A DNA stretch of 64,000 nt from Pedobacter westerhofensis. GTDB taxonomy: Bacteria > Bacteroidota > Bacteroidia > Sphingobacteriales > Sphingobacteriaceae. The stretch is from positions 62,001-126,000 of the forward strand of contig NZ_FXTN01000011.1 in the NCBI RefSeq assembly GCF_900182595.1, in the 5' to 3' direction. Made by a program: the position numbers and the translations under genes. Below are positions 9,711 through 18,835 of this stretch, one piece after another (position 1 is the stretch's first letter; each line of letters begins with the position of its first letter). Below the pieces are notes generated by a model. It searched no databases and was not told where the DNA came from. It saw nothing but the letters and a program-made list of their open reading frames with translations.

Positions 9711-10712
9711 TTATTTTGTTCCCTGCCCTAGCGGCCTGATACCCTTTGTGCTTACTTTCAATATATTTCCCTTTTTGTCAAAATTAAGGCTGTCCAGGCA
9801 CAGTTGCCTCAGCACATAAGCCTTATCCTGCGGTAAAATCCTGTGGTATAAAATATAATCCTGGTTTTTTTCGCGGAAGGTAGTATGATGCCCCGGTCCG
9901 TATACAACACTATCTGCGGATGTATTCAGGATCACCCGGTGTGCATCTTCTTTGAATGGCCCCATCGGGCTGCTGCCAACTGCATACCCCACCTGATACG
10001 TAGGATCAATTGCCTTTCCTTCTGAGAACATCAGGTAGTATTTTCTGTTTCTTTTGAGCATATGTGCCCCTTCAAAAAAATGAGGCGTAGTTACTTCTAC
10101 AGGTTTACCATCAAAGCTGTGCATATCCTTTTTCAGTTTTACCACCATGCAATGCCCATTGATCCAGTGAAAACCAGATCCCCAGTACAGATAGGCTTGT
10201 CCGTCTTCATCAATAAAACAGTCAGGATCGATATTATGGACGCCCGGGTATTCATCGCCTTTAATCAGCGGGCTCTGGTCTGCCTTGATATTTTTCCATG
10301 GTCCCAGCGGTGTTTCTCCCACTCCTGCCCACACTTCGCTGCCTACCGCTACATACATATAAAATTTATTGTCCCGGCCTTTAACCACTGACGGTGCCCA
10401 TACCATAGAATTTTTTGAAGTGGGACTGGTACAGTCTTTCTTGGTAGGCCAGTTAAGGTGTTTCTGCTCAAAGCTGATAAAATCTTTGGTCTCAAAAACG
10501 GCCAGTTCTTCTTTGCCCCAGGGATCTATTGTTGCATAAATATACCAGGTGTCTTTGTCTTTAACGATTGCAGGATCAGCATAATAACCGGGAAGTATTG
10601 GATTGCTGATGGTTTTTTTTGTCTGCTGTGCACTGGATTGCAGCAGCATTGAGCAGGTAAACAATAAACTAAGGGCTATTTTTATCCCTGAAGCGCGCAG
10701 TTGGTTCATCAT
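9711..10712 (-). CDS. Secreted family 43 glycoside hydrolase
   Basis: A 333-residue five-bladed propeller enzyme with an N-terminal signal peptide (to about residue 29). The GH43 catalytic triad can be placed: general base Asp46 in GYYADPA, pKa-modulating Asp162 in HNIDPDCF, and general acid Glu214 in HFFEGAHM. GH43 enzymes invert and usually release arabinose, xylose or galactose from plant polysaccharides. No accessory domain is present. It is downstream of a GH2 gene by 18 bp and so probably in one operon, suggesting joint removal of galactose- and arabinose-type side chains. Confidence 0.92.
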   Translation of the reverse strand: MMNQLRASGIKIALSLLFTCSMLLQSSAQQTKKTISNPILPGYYADPAIVKDKDTWYIYATIDPWGKEELAVFETKDFISFEQKHLNWPTKKDCTSPTSKNSMVWAPSVVKGRDNKFYMYVAVGSEVWAGVGETPLGPWKNIKADQSPLIKGDEYPGVHNIDPDCFIDEDGQAYLYWGSGFHWINGHCMVVKLKKDMHSFDGKPVEVTTPHFFEGAHMLKRNRKYYLMFSEGKAIDPTYQVGYAVGSSPMGPFKEDAHRVILNTSADSVVYGPGHHTTFREKNQDYILYHRILPQDKAYVLRQLCLDSLNFDKKGNILKVSTKGIRPLGQGTK

Positions 10713-10730
10713 GATATGCTTTGGTTCAGT

Positions 10731-13199
10731 CTATTTGGTCTGTATGGTCAGGCTGTTCTTCTTTAATTTTTTGCCGGTAACGCCCAGTGTCAGTTCTCCT
10801 GCTTTAAGGGACGACTGAACGGTAACCACCAGCATTCCGTGAAAGGCTTTCATATGGTTAAGGTGGAACATCTCCAGGCTGGTAGCATCGCCATTGGCTA
10901 CTACTTTATAGCTGCCTGCACCAGAAACATTGAAAGTTAGCTCATTTTCTGCATCCGGACAAAGGTTTCCGTCTTTATCAACGATTTTTGCAGTGATATA
11001 ACTCAAATCCCTGCCATCTGCAGTCAGCTCCCTTCTGTCGGCCTCCAAAACAAGGTGATCTGGTTTGCCCGCTGTATGAACAGTTTCTTCAGCTGCTGCT
11101 TTTCCGTTCTGGTCATAGGCTATCACCTTTATTGTACCAGCCTCGTATTTTACATCCTTCCACATCAGTCTGTATTTGCTGGTATTGGAACTTTTATTCT
11201 TGCTCAGCCTGCCCATGCTTTTGCCATTGATAAAAAGTTCTGCTGAGGGATAGCTGGTATAGGCAAAAACGGGTGTCACCTGCCCTTCCCTGCCCGGAAA
11301 TGTCCAGTGTGGCAGGATATGAAGGGTAGGTTTTTCTGTATTCCATTTGCTTCTGTACAGGTAATACCTGTCTTTGGGCAAGCCTGCAAGGTCCAGGATC
11401 CCAAAGTAAGAACTGTGTGAAGGCCAGACCTCATCGTAAGGGGTAGGTTCTCCAAGATAATCAAAGCCCGTCCATACAAATTCGCCGGTTACAAATTCCA
11501 GTGAATCCTGTTTTGCAAATTCATCATCAGGAACCTGAGACCATTCGCAAAACTCAAAATCGTAAGAGGAGCTCTGGCGATCCGGATACAGTTTCATGGC
11601 AGCAAACGCAACAGGAAATTTGTATACGCCTCTTGAACTTACAGTTGATACAGTCTCTGTACCCAATAAAAATCCCTGCGGTAAGCGGGTATTTGCACTT
11701 TCGTACAGGTTGGGTTTATAGTTGAACCCCGGAATATCTACCGCCGAGGCAAAGTTGTTGTTCATTACATTGTCGTAATGGTTCATGCCCATGGTTACCT
11801 GGCGCGTAGGATCTTCACGGTGACAGATGTCCTGCAGGAAAGTAATGAGCTTATTCCCATTAACTGCATCCTGGTCGCGGACTTCGTTGCCAATGCTCCA
11901 CATGATTACCGATGGATTGTTCCTGTCGCGGTGCACCATATTAACGATATCTTTCTCTGCCCATTCGTCAAAGAGTACATGATAACCGTTTTTCACCTTT
12001 GGCGTTTTCCATTCGTCGAATGATTCGATCATCACCATAAAGCCCATTTCGTCACATAGCTTTACCAGTTCCGGTGCAGGCATGTTGTGCGACGTGCGGA
12101 TGGCATCGCAGCCCATATCCTTAAGAATGGTAAGCTGTCTGCGCAGGGCGGATACATTCATTGCAGCGCCCAGAGGACCAAGGTCATGGTGGTTGCACAC
12201 GCCTTTAAACTTGCGGTATTTGCCGTTCAGCGAAAAGCCTTTTACAGGTTCAAATTTTATCGTGCGGAAACCAAAAGTAGTTTCATACTGGTCTTTTAAA
12301 TCGTTGCCCGCATAGAGCCTGGAAACTGCGGTGTACAAAACCGGTGTCTCGGGCGACCACAAGGCCGGGGTTTTCACAATCAACTGCTGCTCAAACTGTG
12401 ACTGATCTGTTTCTGCAAGGACTGAACTCATAGTACTAACGATTTTTCCCGAAGCATCTTTAATGTCTGTAACGAGCTTTAAACCTGCCAGCGCAGCGGT
12501 AGAACTTTCCACTTTTGTTTTGATGTTTACTTTGGCAAAAGCGTCATTGATCACAGGTGTAGTCACATAGGTTCCCCAAACAGGAATGTGCACATCATCT
12601 GTTACAATCAGATGCACATTTCTGTACAAGCCTGCTCCAGGGTACCATCTTGAGGCTTCGGGCAGGTTTTCTAAGCGTACAGCAAGGCTGTTATCCTCAC
12701 CGGGTTTAAGAAAGGATGTGATATCTATTGAAAAAGAGCTGTAGCCATAAGCCCAGTGCCCGGCTTCTTTACCGTTAACAAATACTTTTGGATAACTCAT
12801 TGCTCCGTCAAAAAGCAATACGGCACGCTGACCGGCCTTAAAATATGAGGCGCTAAGGTTTCTGCGGTACCAGGCTGTGCCGATAAAGGGCAACCCGCCG
12901 GTACGCCCCAGTTTTTTATGCATGGTTTTTTCCAGGTTCTCTATAACCTGTACATACTGGACATCATTGTTCCCATCAAAGGGGCCTTTTATTGCCCAGT
13001 CGTGGGGAATGCTGATGTTCTCCCATGCTTTAGCATTAAATTCAGGGTTTGCTGCATTCGCAGGATCTCCCTTTGTGAATTTCCAGTTGTCCTGTAAAAG
13101 GTATTCTTTACGGGTTTGTGAAGATGTTTGAAGAGTAAACAGCAGAACAGAAACAGAGCTGATGAATAGCGTTTTTTTGAGAGCGCGCAGTATATACAT
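10731..13199 (-). CDS. Secreted GH2 beta-galactosidase-like enzyme with DUF4982
   Basis: An 822-residue exported glycosidase: signal peptide to about residue 27, sugar-binding jelly roll (32-200), Ig-like domain (205-315), TIM barrel (320-600), then a DUF4982-type domain starting near SSYFGILDLAGLPKDRYY and a C-terminal beta domain. The acid/base is Glu439 in WSIGNEV; the likely nucleophile is Glu515 in LLGTETVS, where GH2 enzymes of this architecture place it. RTSHNMPAPE is another GH2 barrel signature. Beta-galactosidase is the usual annotation of this architecture, but related enzymes cleave other beta-linkages. First gene of a two-gene operon with the GH43 downstream. Confidence 0.92.
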   Translation of the reverse strand: MYILRALKKTLFISSVSVLLFTLQTSSQTRKEYLLQDNWKFTKGDPANAANPEFNAKAWENISIPHDWAIKGPFDGNNDVQYVQVIENLEKTMHKKLGRTGGLPFIGTAWYRRNLSASYFKAGQRAVLLFDGAMSYPKVFVNGKEAGHWAYGYSSFSIDITSFLKPGEDNSLAVRLENLPEASRWYPGAGLYRNVHLIVTDDVHIPVWGTYVTTPVINDAFAKVNIKTKVESSTAALAGLKLVTDIKDASGKIVSTMSSVLAETDQSQFEQQLIVKTPALWSPETPVLYTAVSRLYAGNDLKDQYETTFGFRTIKFEPVKGFSLNGKYRKFKGVCNHHDLGPLGAAMNVSALRRQLTILKDMGCDAIRTSHNMPAPELVKLCDEMGFMVMIESFDEWKTPKVKNGYHVLFDEWAEKDIVNMVHRDRNNPSVIMWSIGNEVRDQDAVNGNKLITFLQDICHREDPTRQVTMGMNHYDNVMNNNFASAVDIPGFNYKPNLYESANTRLPQGFLLGTETVSTVSSRGVYKFPVAFAAMKLYPDRQSSSYDFEFCEWSQVPDDEFAKQDSLEFVTGEFVWTGFDYLGEPTPYDEVWPSHSSYFGILDLAGLPKDRYYLYRSKWNTEKPTLHILPHWTFPGREGQVTPVFAYTSYPSAELFINGKSMGRLSKNKSSNTSKYRLMWKDVKYEAGTIKVIAYDQNGKAAAEETVHTAGKPDHLVLEADRRELTADGRDLSYITAKIVDKDGNLCPDAENELTFNVSGAGSYKVVANGDATSLEMFHLNHMKAFHGMLVVTVQSSLKAGELTLGVTGKKLKKNSLTIQTK

Positions 13200-13329
13200 A
13201 AGGTGATTGGTATTTTGTAAGTATAATAAAATAAAGCCGGTACCGTATGTCTAAACGAATTAATTGCCGGCCTTTGCTTTTATAAAAGTAAGACGGTTCA
13301 GCAAAAGAGGTTAGGGATATCAAATTAAA

Positions 13330-13527
13330 TTAAAAGGAATTTCTTTCTGAGATTCTAATGGCCGCATGGCCAACGGCCAGCTCGATATCCTTGATGGCCA
13401 GTTTACCTGGCATTTCGGGATTATCCATTGCTGCCCGCCGGATGCAAATGATCTGCTCCCCCAGGCCTGATTTCAAGACATCAATTGCCTGTGAACTCAA
13501 AGCAAGATCATGAAAATCAATGAAATT
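13330..13527 (-). pseudogene. Possible coding remnant in the GH2-sulfatase intergenic region
   Basis: The divergent gap from 13200 to 13870 contains no complete gene. On the minus strand 65 codons stay open, ending in a TAA at 13330-13332, and read as an amphipathic helical sequence (ALSSQAIDVLKSGLGEQ, then GKLAIKDIELAVGHAAIRIS). There is no start codon near the beginning; the first ATG is about halfway. I do not recognise the family. It may be the C-terminal scrap of a lost gene or a chance frame. The rest of the gap should hold the two divergent promoters; no strong box was seen. Confidence 0.25.
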
Positions 13528-13870
13528 TTAATATAAGTTAAGACAAATATCAGCGGAAAAGGTCGCAACTATATTGATCGACGCAGGCCCATCGTCCAAC
13601 GTGGAAATTATTACAGGAATTTGTTTACGATTACGTCCTATTGAGGCTGCATCATTGTGATATTGAGCCTCTGAGAATTGAATATTTGAAAGTGCTCCCT
13701 TAGGGGGGTACAAGTAAAAATAGCAAAAAAGAAGCTGATCACGATTTGTGATACAGCCTCATCATACTCTCCAATTATGGCTATATTTGGGGGATAGGTA
13801 TCAGTTACTAGCGCGATATTTATTAAAGTTATGTTTCTCATGCGAATTGCAGCGGAAGCTATATAGATAT

Positions 13871-15241
13871 ATGATGAAAAAGTATAAAAAAATACTGGCA
13901 GTGGCAATAGCGGCGCTTATAGCCAACAGCGCTGATGCGCAGACCAAAGGCGAACCAACGAAAAAGCCTAATGTTATCGTTATCTATTCAGATGACCAGG
14001 GTTCTCTGGATTTGAATATTTATGGTGCAAAAGATCTGATGACCCCCAACCTGGACCGTTTGGCACACAGCGGCACGCGATTTAGTAATTTTCATGCCGC
14101 ATCTCCCGTTTGTTCACCCTCAAGGGCATCGTTACTGACCGGCCGCTATCCGCAAAGAGCGGGACTGGATAATAACGCGCCCAGTGTTTATGGCGGTAGT
14201 GGCGGGATGCCCGGCAGCCAGTTTACAATGGCAGAACTGTTTAAAAGCGGCGGATATAAAACCGCGCATATCGGTAAATGGCATATCGGTTATTCGCCAG
14301 AAAACATGCCTAATCAACAAGGTTTCGACTATTCTTTTGGCTTTATGGGCGGCTGCATCGACAGCTACTCGCACTTCTTTTACTGGAACGGGCCAAACAG
14401 ACACGACCTCTGGAGAAACGGTACCGAAATATGGGAAGACGGCAAGTACTTTCCTGACCTGATGGTTGACGAAGCAGGTAAGTTCCTCGAAGAAAACAAG
14501 AGCAGTCCTTTCTTTATGTACTTCGCGGTGAATATGCCGCACTACCCTCTGCAGGGCGAACAGAAATGGCGCGACTACTACAAAGACCTCCCGGCACCCA
14601 GAAGAATGTATGCTGCGGCGGTTTCTACCATGGATGAAAAGATTGGTTTACTATTAAAAAAAGTTGATGAACTGGGACTTACCGATAATACCATCATTAT
14701 TTTCCAGGCCGATCAGGGACATTCAAAGGAAGAGCGCACATTTGGCGGCGGCGGATATGCCGGTGCACACCGGGGTTCAAAATTCAGTGTATTCGAAGGC
14801 GGCATCCTGGCGCCGGCAGTGATCAGCTGGCCGGGCCATATCCCTGCAGATGCTGTTCGGGATCAGTTCTCCACGAATATAGACTGGTTCCCTACCCTGG
14901 CTGAGTATTGCCATATCAGTTTGCCTCAGCGCAAGATTGACGGGCAAAGCCTGGTAAAGGTGATTGCGTCTGCAAAAGCTAAACCAGCACATCAGGAGTT
15001 TTACTGGCAGTTTGAAGGAACAAAGGATAATCCTCAGTGGGCTGTCATGGAGGGCGACTGGAAACTGCTGCACAGCCCGCGGGAATCAAAACCTGAGGAC
15101 CTGGATGCAAATCAGTTTATGCTGGTGAATATGAAAACCGGCAGTGATGAAAGCAAAAACGTTGCAGCAGCGCATCCGGATATTGTGCAGCGTCTGAAAA
15201 CTAAGTACCAGAAATGGATCAGCGAGGTGTTCACACAGTAA
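13871..15241 (+). CDS. Secreted type I sulfatase
   Basis: A 456-residue arylsulfatase-type enzyme. I chose the tandem ATG at 13871 because a signal peptide follows directly (to about residue 24, NSADAQ); an upstream in-frame ATG would only add an unlikely leader. The metal-binding SDDQG lies near residue 41. The active-site motif CSPSRASLLTGRYPQRAG begins at Cys81, which must be converted to formylglycine by anSME or FGE. IGKWHIG and DQGHSKEER are the other conserved metal/sulfate-site motifs. Family S1 enzymes remove sulfate from sulfated glycans. It stands alone here, divergent from GH2; the substrate is unknown. Confidence 0.93.
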   Translation: MMKKYKKILAVAIAALIANSADAQTKGEPTKKPNVIVIYSDDQGSLDLNIYGAKDLMTPNLDRLAHSGTRFSNFHAASPVCSPSRASLLTGRYPQRAGLDNNAPSVYGGSGGMPGSQFTMAELFKSGGYKTAHIGKWHIGYSPENMPNQQGFDYSFGFMGGCIDSYSHFFYWNGPNRHDLWRNGTEIWEDGKYFPDLMVDEAGKFLEENKSSPFFMYFAVNMPHYPLQGEQKWRDYYKDLPAPRRMYAAAVSTMDEKIGLLLKKVDELGLTDNTIIIFQADQGHSKEERTFGGGGYAGAHRGSKFSVFEGGILAPAVISWPGHIPADAVRDQFSTNIDWFPTLAEYCHISLPQRKIDGQSLVKVIASAKAKPAHQEFYWQFEGTKDNPQWAVMEGDWKLLHSPRESKPEDLDANQFMLVNMKTGSDESKNVAAAHPDIVQRLKTKYQKWISEVFTQ

Positions 15242-15418
15242 TCAAAACTAAGGTACCACTCACAACTTCTTGCAGACTTGTTATATCCTCCTGGATCTAT
15301 TTGGGACATACAATTATACAGCCTTGCTATTAAATTCATCTAGTTGTAAATTAAGTAATGAGAATATTAAATAAGAGTTTTTAAAAGATCATGGTCATAC
15401 CTTTACGTGAAAAAGAAA

Positions 15419-16225
15419 ATGGCTGAACGCGTCACTACTATATTGAATGAAGTTAATGTAATCAGAACTGGCCCGCGTGGCGGAACACCAGTTGTATTCC
15501 TGCATGGTGTTGGCTTAGACCTTACCTCATGGTCAGATCAAATTGAAAAACTACACCATGAATTTGACGTCATTGCCTTTGATTTTCCAGCGCACGGACT
15601 GTCAAAGCCTCTTGAAGGTGAACTGACATTTGTGAAATTTGCAAATGTTCTTTTCCAGCTGATTGAAGAATTGTCACTTGGCCCAGTCCATCTGGTAGGT
15701 ATCTCTTTCGGTGGTATGGTCGCTCAGACAGCGGCCGGCATGCGTCCAGATCTGGTACGTTCCATTGCACTGCTGGGCAGTGCATGTGACTTTGCTGAGA
15801 ACGTAAGGGGAATTTTAAGAGAGCGGGCAGAATTTGTAAAAAATCAAGGAATGCTGCCCTTACTACCGATTTCTCTTGAGCGCTATTTTACTGCAGATTT
15901 TCATCAGAAACGCCCCGATGTGATAGACCGGATTAAAAAATTGATCTACCAGCAGGACCCGCTCGTTCACGCGGCAATGTGGAATATGATTTCTATACTG
16001 GATACAAAACGGGAATTGCAGGAGATCTCTCTGCCAGCACTCATCATTGTAGGAAGTGAGGATACAAGTACACCAGTAGCTGCTGCACAGGACTTAGCTG
16101 AGGCTCTTCGTACTGAATTGTTGCATGTGGTACCAAATGTATCACATATGTTAAACCTTGAAGCACCGGAGGCAATTAATAATTTACTGCTGGACTTTTT
16201 AAGATCCCACAGAAAAGCCTTTTAA
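15419..16225 (+). CDS. Alpha/beta-fold hydrolase
   Basis: A 268-residue cytosolic hydrolase of the 3-oxoadipate enol-lactonase/PcaD-like type. I chose ATG 15419, which has a purine-rich stretch just upstream; a GTG at 15407 is in frame. The oxyanion-hole motif is FLHGVG. The nucleophile is Ser96 in GISFGG, the acid Asp215 in SEDTSTP and the base His243 in VSHML. The cap region is about residues 125-190. The substrate cannot be told from the sequence. Its stop codon overlaps the start of an AraC-type fragment in another frame. Confidence 0.88.
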   Translation: MAERVTTILNEVNVIRTGPRGGTPVVFLHGVGLDLTSWSDQIEKLHHEFDVIAFDFPAHGLSKPLEGELTFVKFANVLFQLIEELSLGPVHLVGISFGGMVAQTAAGMRPDLVRSIALLGSACDFAENVRGILRERAEFVKNQGMLPLLPISLERYFTADFHQKRPDVIDRIKKLIYQQDPLVHAAMWNMISILDTKRELQEISLPALIIVGSEDTSTPVAAAQDLAEALRTELLHVVPNVSHMLNLEAPEAINNLLLDFLRSHRKAF

Positions 16226-16392
16226 CCTGCGCCTACCGTCTGCTCGCTGACAAAAAGTTCAACATCAACGAAGTATCTTACCTGGGATTTACAGATACTG
16301 ATTACTTCAGGAAATGTTTTAAAGCAGAGTTTGGGCTGTCTCCTACTGAGAATGTTAAAAGTGCCGAGCAGGTACACAATATCTTTCCATAG
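16219..16392 (+). pseudogene. Remnant of an AraC-family regulator (C-terminal HTH end)
   Basis: In the frame starting at 16219 the translation contains AYRLLADKKFNINEVSYLGF, followed by DTDYFRKCFKAEFGLSPTE and a TAG at 16390-16392. This is the second helix-turn-helix of an AraC/XylS activator (compare I.EVAY.VGF.d..YF.r.FK.e.G.sP.e). There is no start codon or first helix-turn-helix, and one residue is missing before GF relative to the usual spacing. It overlaps the last codons of the hydrolase gene, as expected if a deletion fused the two. A gene fragment, not a functional regulator. Confidence 0.7.
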
Positions 16393-16416
16393 ATCAATGT
16401 GCGGATTTATTTAAAC

Positions 16417-16451
16417 AAAAACGGCTTCTATGTATATTTAGAAGCCGTTTT
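16417..16451. terminator. Bidirectional rho-independent terminator
   Basis: A perfect 12-bp inverted repeat (AAAACGGCTTCT and its complement) with an 11-nt loop. Read on the minus strand the stem is followed by TTTTTGTTT, so it fits the end of the metal operon that stops at 16565. On the plus strand it follows the AraC remnant and ends in TTTT. Confidence 0.8.
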
Positions 16452-16564
16452 GAGGATGGATCATTTACCGGAAAGCGCTAAATACCCTGGTGCCGGTTGT
16501 TGTGCCCGCTATGGATCAAAATGGTCAATACGGGAGGAGAGCGCCATAAAACGGGCCAGTGGGT

Positions 16565-17806
16565 TTAATCGTTATGCCCTTCACTACTTTCAAATCCCAG
16601 CAAGGCCAGCCTCACAGGTCTGGAAGAAACTTTATGCTTAATCACTTTATTAAAATCATCGAGACTGATCTGATGCACTTCTCCAGCTGCCGGAACGGCA
16701 ACATAAGCAAACCTGGCAGTAGATTCGAGCACTGGCTTATATGTATCGGTTGAAGCTACAGCAGAAATCACTGTACCTTCTTTCTTCAAGGTCCCTGTTA
16801 CCAGGTCATAGATACGCAATTTACCATCCAGGGTAAGAACCATCAGGTTTTTACCTGCATAATCAACTTTGCACTGATAAGCATCAGTTCCGCTATAAAT
16901 CGTGGTGATTTTATTCCCGGTAACATCTATGAGGTAAGCACCCTTGGTAGCTACATAACCAATAAACTTTTTAGCTGATTCCGCATAGTAAATACTGGCC
17001 AAACGAAATGCACCAAATCCATCAGGGTTAGGGATCAGGCGTTGCTCACCGGAAGCATTAACCACCAGCACGCCGCCTGCAGTTGCAGCTCCAGAGGTAA
17101 AACCACCGAACACAGCTACATTGCCATCACCGGCATTACCATGGATAGCGCCAATTTCTAAAGTAGAAGCATGTACCAGCCCGCCTGTTTTACTAATTAC
17201 CTTTACCCGGTTTGGGGAGGCTCCGCTGGTTGCTGCAACCGTTACAGCATAGTTGCCGTTTGCAAACTGTGCCATGGCACCGTGGTGAGGCAATAAACCC
17301 GCATTAACTACGCCGAATTTTGTACCTAGCACGTTAAAATTGGCTTCCTCTCCTACGCTTAAGGTTCCATCACCATCGTTAAAAATCAACGATTCTGTGC
17401 CTTTGCTTTTGAAATGGGTTGGTTTGGTGCCAGTAGCAGTAATCACAGACCATTGCGCTGCACGATCTACATCAACATGGTCTTCATGTGAAAGCAGACC
17501 GGAGTCAAATACTTCTGCCAGGTTCTGGCTGCCGTACAGTACCGCGGCGTACCGTCCTGATGCTGTAGGGTAAAGATTTGCTAAAGGATATTTTGCATTA
17601 AAGGAGGTGATGCTGGCTGCAAAGGGATCCAACAAGTTAAGCTGTGTACTCAATTCATCAGCCACCATCACGCGTACGTATTTGTATTCCTTTGCTGCCT
17701 CATCCTCTTCCGGAGCAACAACGTCATTGTCTTTTTTACAGGCTGTAAACGCCAGACCAAGGGTTAATAGCAGGGCTAATTTCTTTAAGTTGTGTTTCAT
17801 GTTCAT
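16565..17806 (-). CDS. AztD-like beta-propeller metal-binding lipoprotein
   Basis: A 413-residue lipoprotein. The signal ends in LGLAFTACKKD, with lipidation Cys near residue 23, and an acidic spacer follows. The body consists of repeated beta-propeller-like blades. Three His/acidic motifs recall the periplasmic zinc chaperone AztD: SHEDHVDVD (near 125), KPTHFKSKG..LIFNDGDG (near 150), and LLPHHGAMAQFANGNY (near 190). AztD binds Zn and delivers it to the AztABC transporter; a similar role at the cell surface or periplasm is inferred here. Last gene of a minus-strand operon with two DUF4625-like lipoproteins and a TonB receptor. Other metals, such as Cu, are possible. Confidence 0.75.
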   Translation of the reverse strand: MNMKHNLKKLALLLTLGLAFTACKKDNDVVAPEEDEAAKEYKYVRVMVADELSTQLNLLDPFAASITSFNAKYPLANLYPTASGRYAAVLYGSQNLAEVFDSGLLSHEDHVDVDRAAQWSVITATGTKPTHFKSKGTESLIFNDGDGTLSVGEEANFNVLGTKFGVVNAGLLPHHGAMAQFANGNYAVTVAATSGASPNRVKVISKTGGLVHASTLEIGAIHGNAGDGNVAVFGGFTSGAATAGGVLVVNASGEQRLIPNPDGFGAFRLASIYYAESAKKFIGYVATKGAYLIDVTGNKITTIYSGTDAYQCKVDYAGKNLMVLTLDGKLRIYDLVTGTLKKEGTVISAVASTDTYKPVLESTARFAYVAVPAAGEVHQISLDDFNKVIKHKVSSRPVRLALLGFESSEGHND

Positions 17807-17861
17807 AATTGTTTGAATGTTTAAATTGGCCCCTTTAGAGCCGGCTGAGTGATATGGAATT

Positions 17862-18332
17862 TTATATGATTTTGATGCTTAAGCCTTTGATAGTTTGCCA
17901 GCCTTCCTTATCGGTGAGGCGGATCATAAAATGATAATCACCCGGATCAACACTCGCGGGTACGGCGATTTCCTGTTGCACTTCATAGCTGCTCAGGCCT
18001 GCAGCTATAGGATAACTTTGTATCAGCAAAAAGGGTGTAACAGGTGTTTTTACAGTTTCCATATCGCATGTGGCCAATTCAGTACTATGCGTATGATGAT
18101 CAAAGTTGTGATGAATGTCTATGCTGACAGATCCAAGAGTTGTATTATCGCTCATTTGAGCACGGAAGATGAACGTTTCGCCACGCTTAACCGTGCTGCA
18201 TTGTTTAGGGAAGGCAGTTGCGCTTTCAATATTGATGACCGGGTATTCGGTGTCGATTTCTGAGGTACTGTCTTTCTTACAACCGGTAAAAAACAATAGG
18301 ATCAGTGAGATAAAGAGTAATGGCTTTTTCAT
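17862..18332 (-). CDS. DUF4625-like His-rich lipoprotein
   Basis: A 156-residue lipoprotein; the signal ends LILLFFTGCKKD. The rest is an Ig-like all-beta domain (about residues 30-156) of the type named DUF4625. A striking cluster, IHHNFDHHTHSTELATC, lies around residues 80-96 and looks like a metal-binding loop. It is 11 bp from the second DUF4625-like gene and 55 bp before the AztD-like gene. The C-terminal sequence LTDKEGWQTIKGLSIKI is typical of these domains. Probably a surface or periplasmic metal-binding accessory to the TonB receptor; the function is inferred. Confidence 0.75.
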   Translation of the reverse strand: MKKPLLFISLILLFFTGCKKDSTSEIDTEYPVINIESATAFPKQCSTVKRGETFIFRAQMSDNTTLGSVSIDIHHNFDHHTHSTELATCDMETVKTPVTPFLLIQSYPIAAGLSSYEVQQEIAVPASVDPGDYHFMIRLTDKEGWQTIKGLSIKII

Positions 18333-18343
18333 TGCAGGAATTA

Positions 18344-18832
18344 TTAATGGGAAATTATCGTGTTAACCGGGACATTGGCTTCGGCATAAATGGTGATGCT
18401 CTTTTTTACTTCCAGCTTGCTGCCGTTCTGGTCGTTAACAACCACCACAAAATCATATTTACCCTCAGCAGCATCCGTAGGGATATAAAAGTGCTTATGA
18501 ACGGTGGTATTCTTTGCATCTTTGTAGGTATCCCATGTAATTTCATGGCTCCATGCTTTCACATAGGTTTCGCCGGTACGGGGTAAAATTTTAACCTGTA
18601 CATTTTCGATCTTCCCGCTTACCAGTACGTCGGCATTTAAATGGAAGTCTTTGCCAATTACGCCTATCTCGTTATTGTTTATTCCTATCTCCAGGTTTTG
18701 GATAGTAGGCTGTACCCGTTCAGGTTCGTCGCCGGCATCCTTCTTACATGCCGTAATGCCAATGGCGATAAAAAAGCATACGAACATCGTGCTTCTCATT
18801 TTCATGAATTTTGAGTGTTGAGATTTCATCAT
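18344..18832 (-). CDS. DUF4625-like lipoprotein, second copy
   Basis: A 162-residue lipoprotein. Three in-frame ATGs (18832, 18805, 18799) are possible; the later ones give a more usual signal peptide before the lipobox Cys in IAIGITACKKD. The mature part is an Ig-like beta domain (about 40-150) ending in NGSKLEVKKSITIY. It is paralogous in plan to the next gene but lacks its dense His cluster, having only scattered His (SHEITW, TVHKHFYIP). The first ATG is 3 bp after the TonB receptor stop, which means tight co-transcription. Probable partner in metal capture. Confidence 0.7.
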   Translation of the reverse strand: MMKSQHSKFMKMRSTMFVCFFIAIGITACKKDAGDEPERVQPTIQNLEIGINNNEIGVIGKDFHLNADVLVSGKIENVQVKILPRTGETYVKAWSHEITWDTYKDAKNTTVHKHFYIPTDAAEGKYDFVVVVNDQNGSKLEVKKSITIYAEANVPVNTIISH

Positions 18833-18835
18833 TGA

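Noticed and set aside
13748..13870. Longer N-terminus for the sulfatase starting at 13748
   Set aside because: The added 41 residues do not resemble sulfatases, and they place the signal peptide internally; the tandem ATG at 13871 begins the signal peptide directly.
14132..14542. 136-codon minus-strand frame inside the sulfatase
   Set aside because: Antisense to the conserved sulfatase core; no independent protein features.
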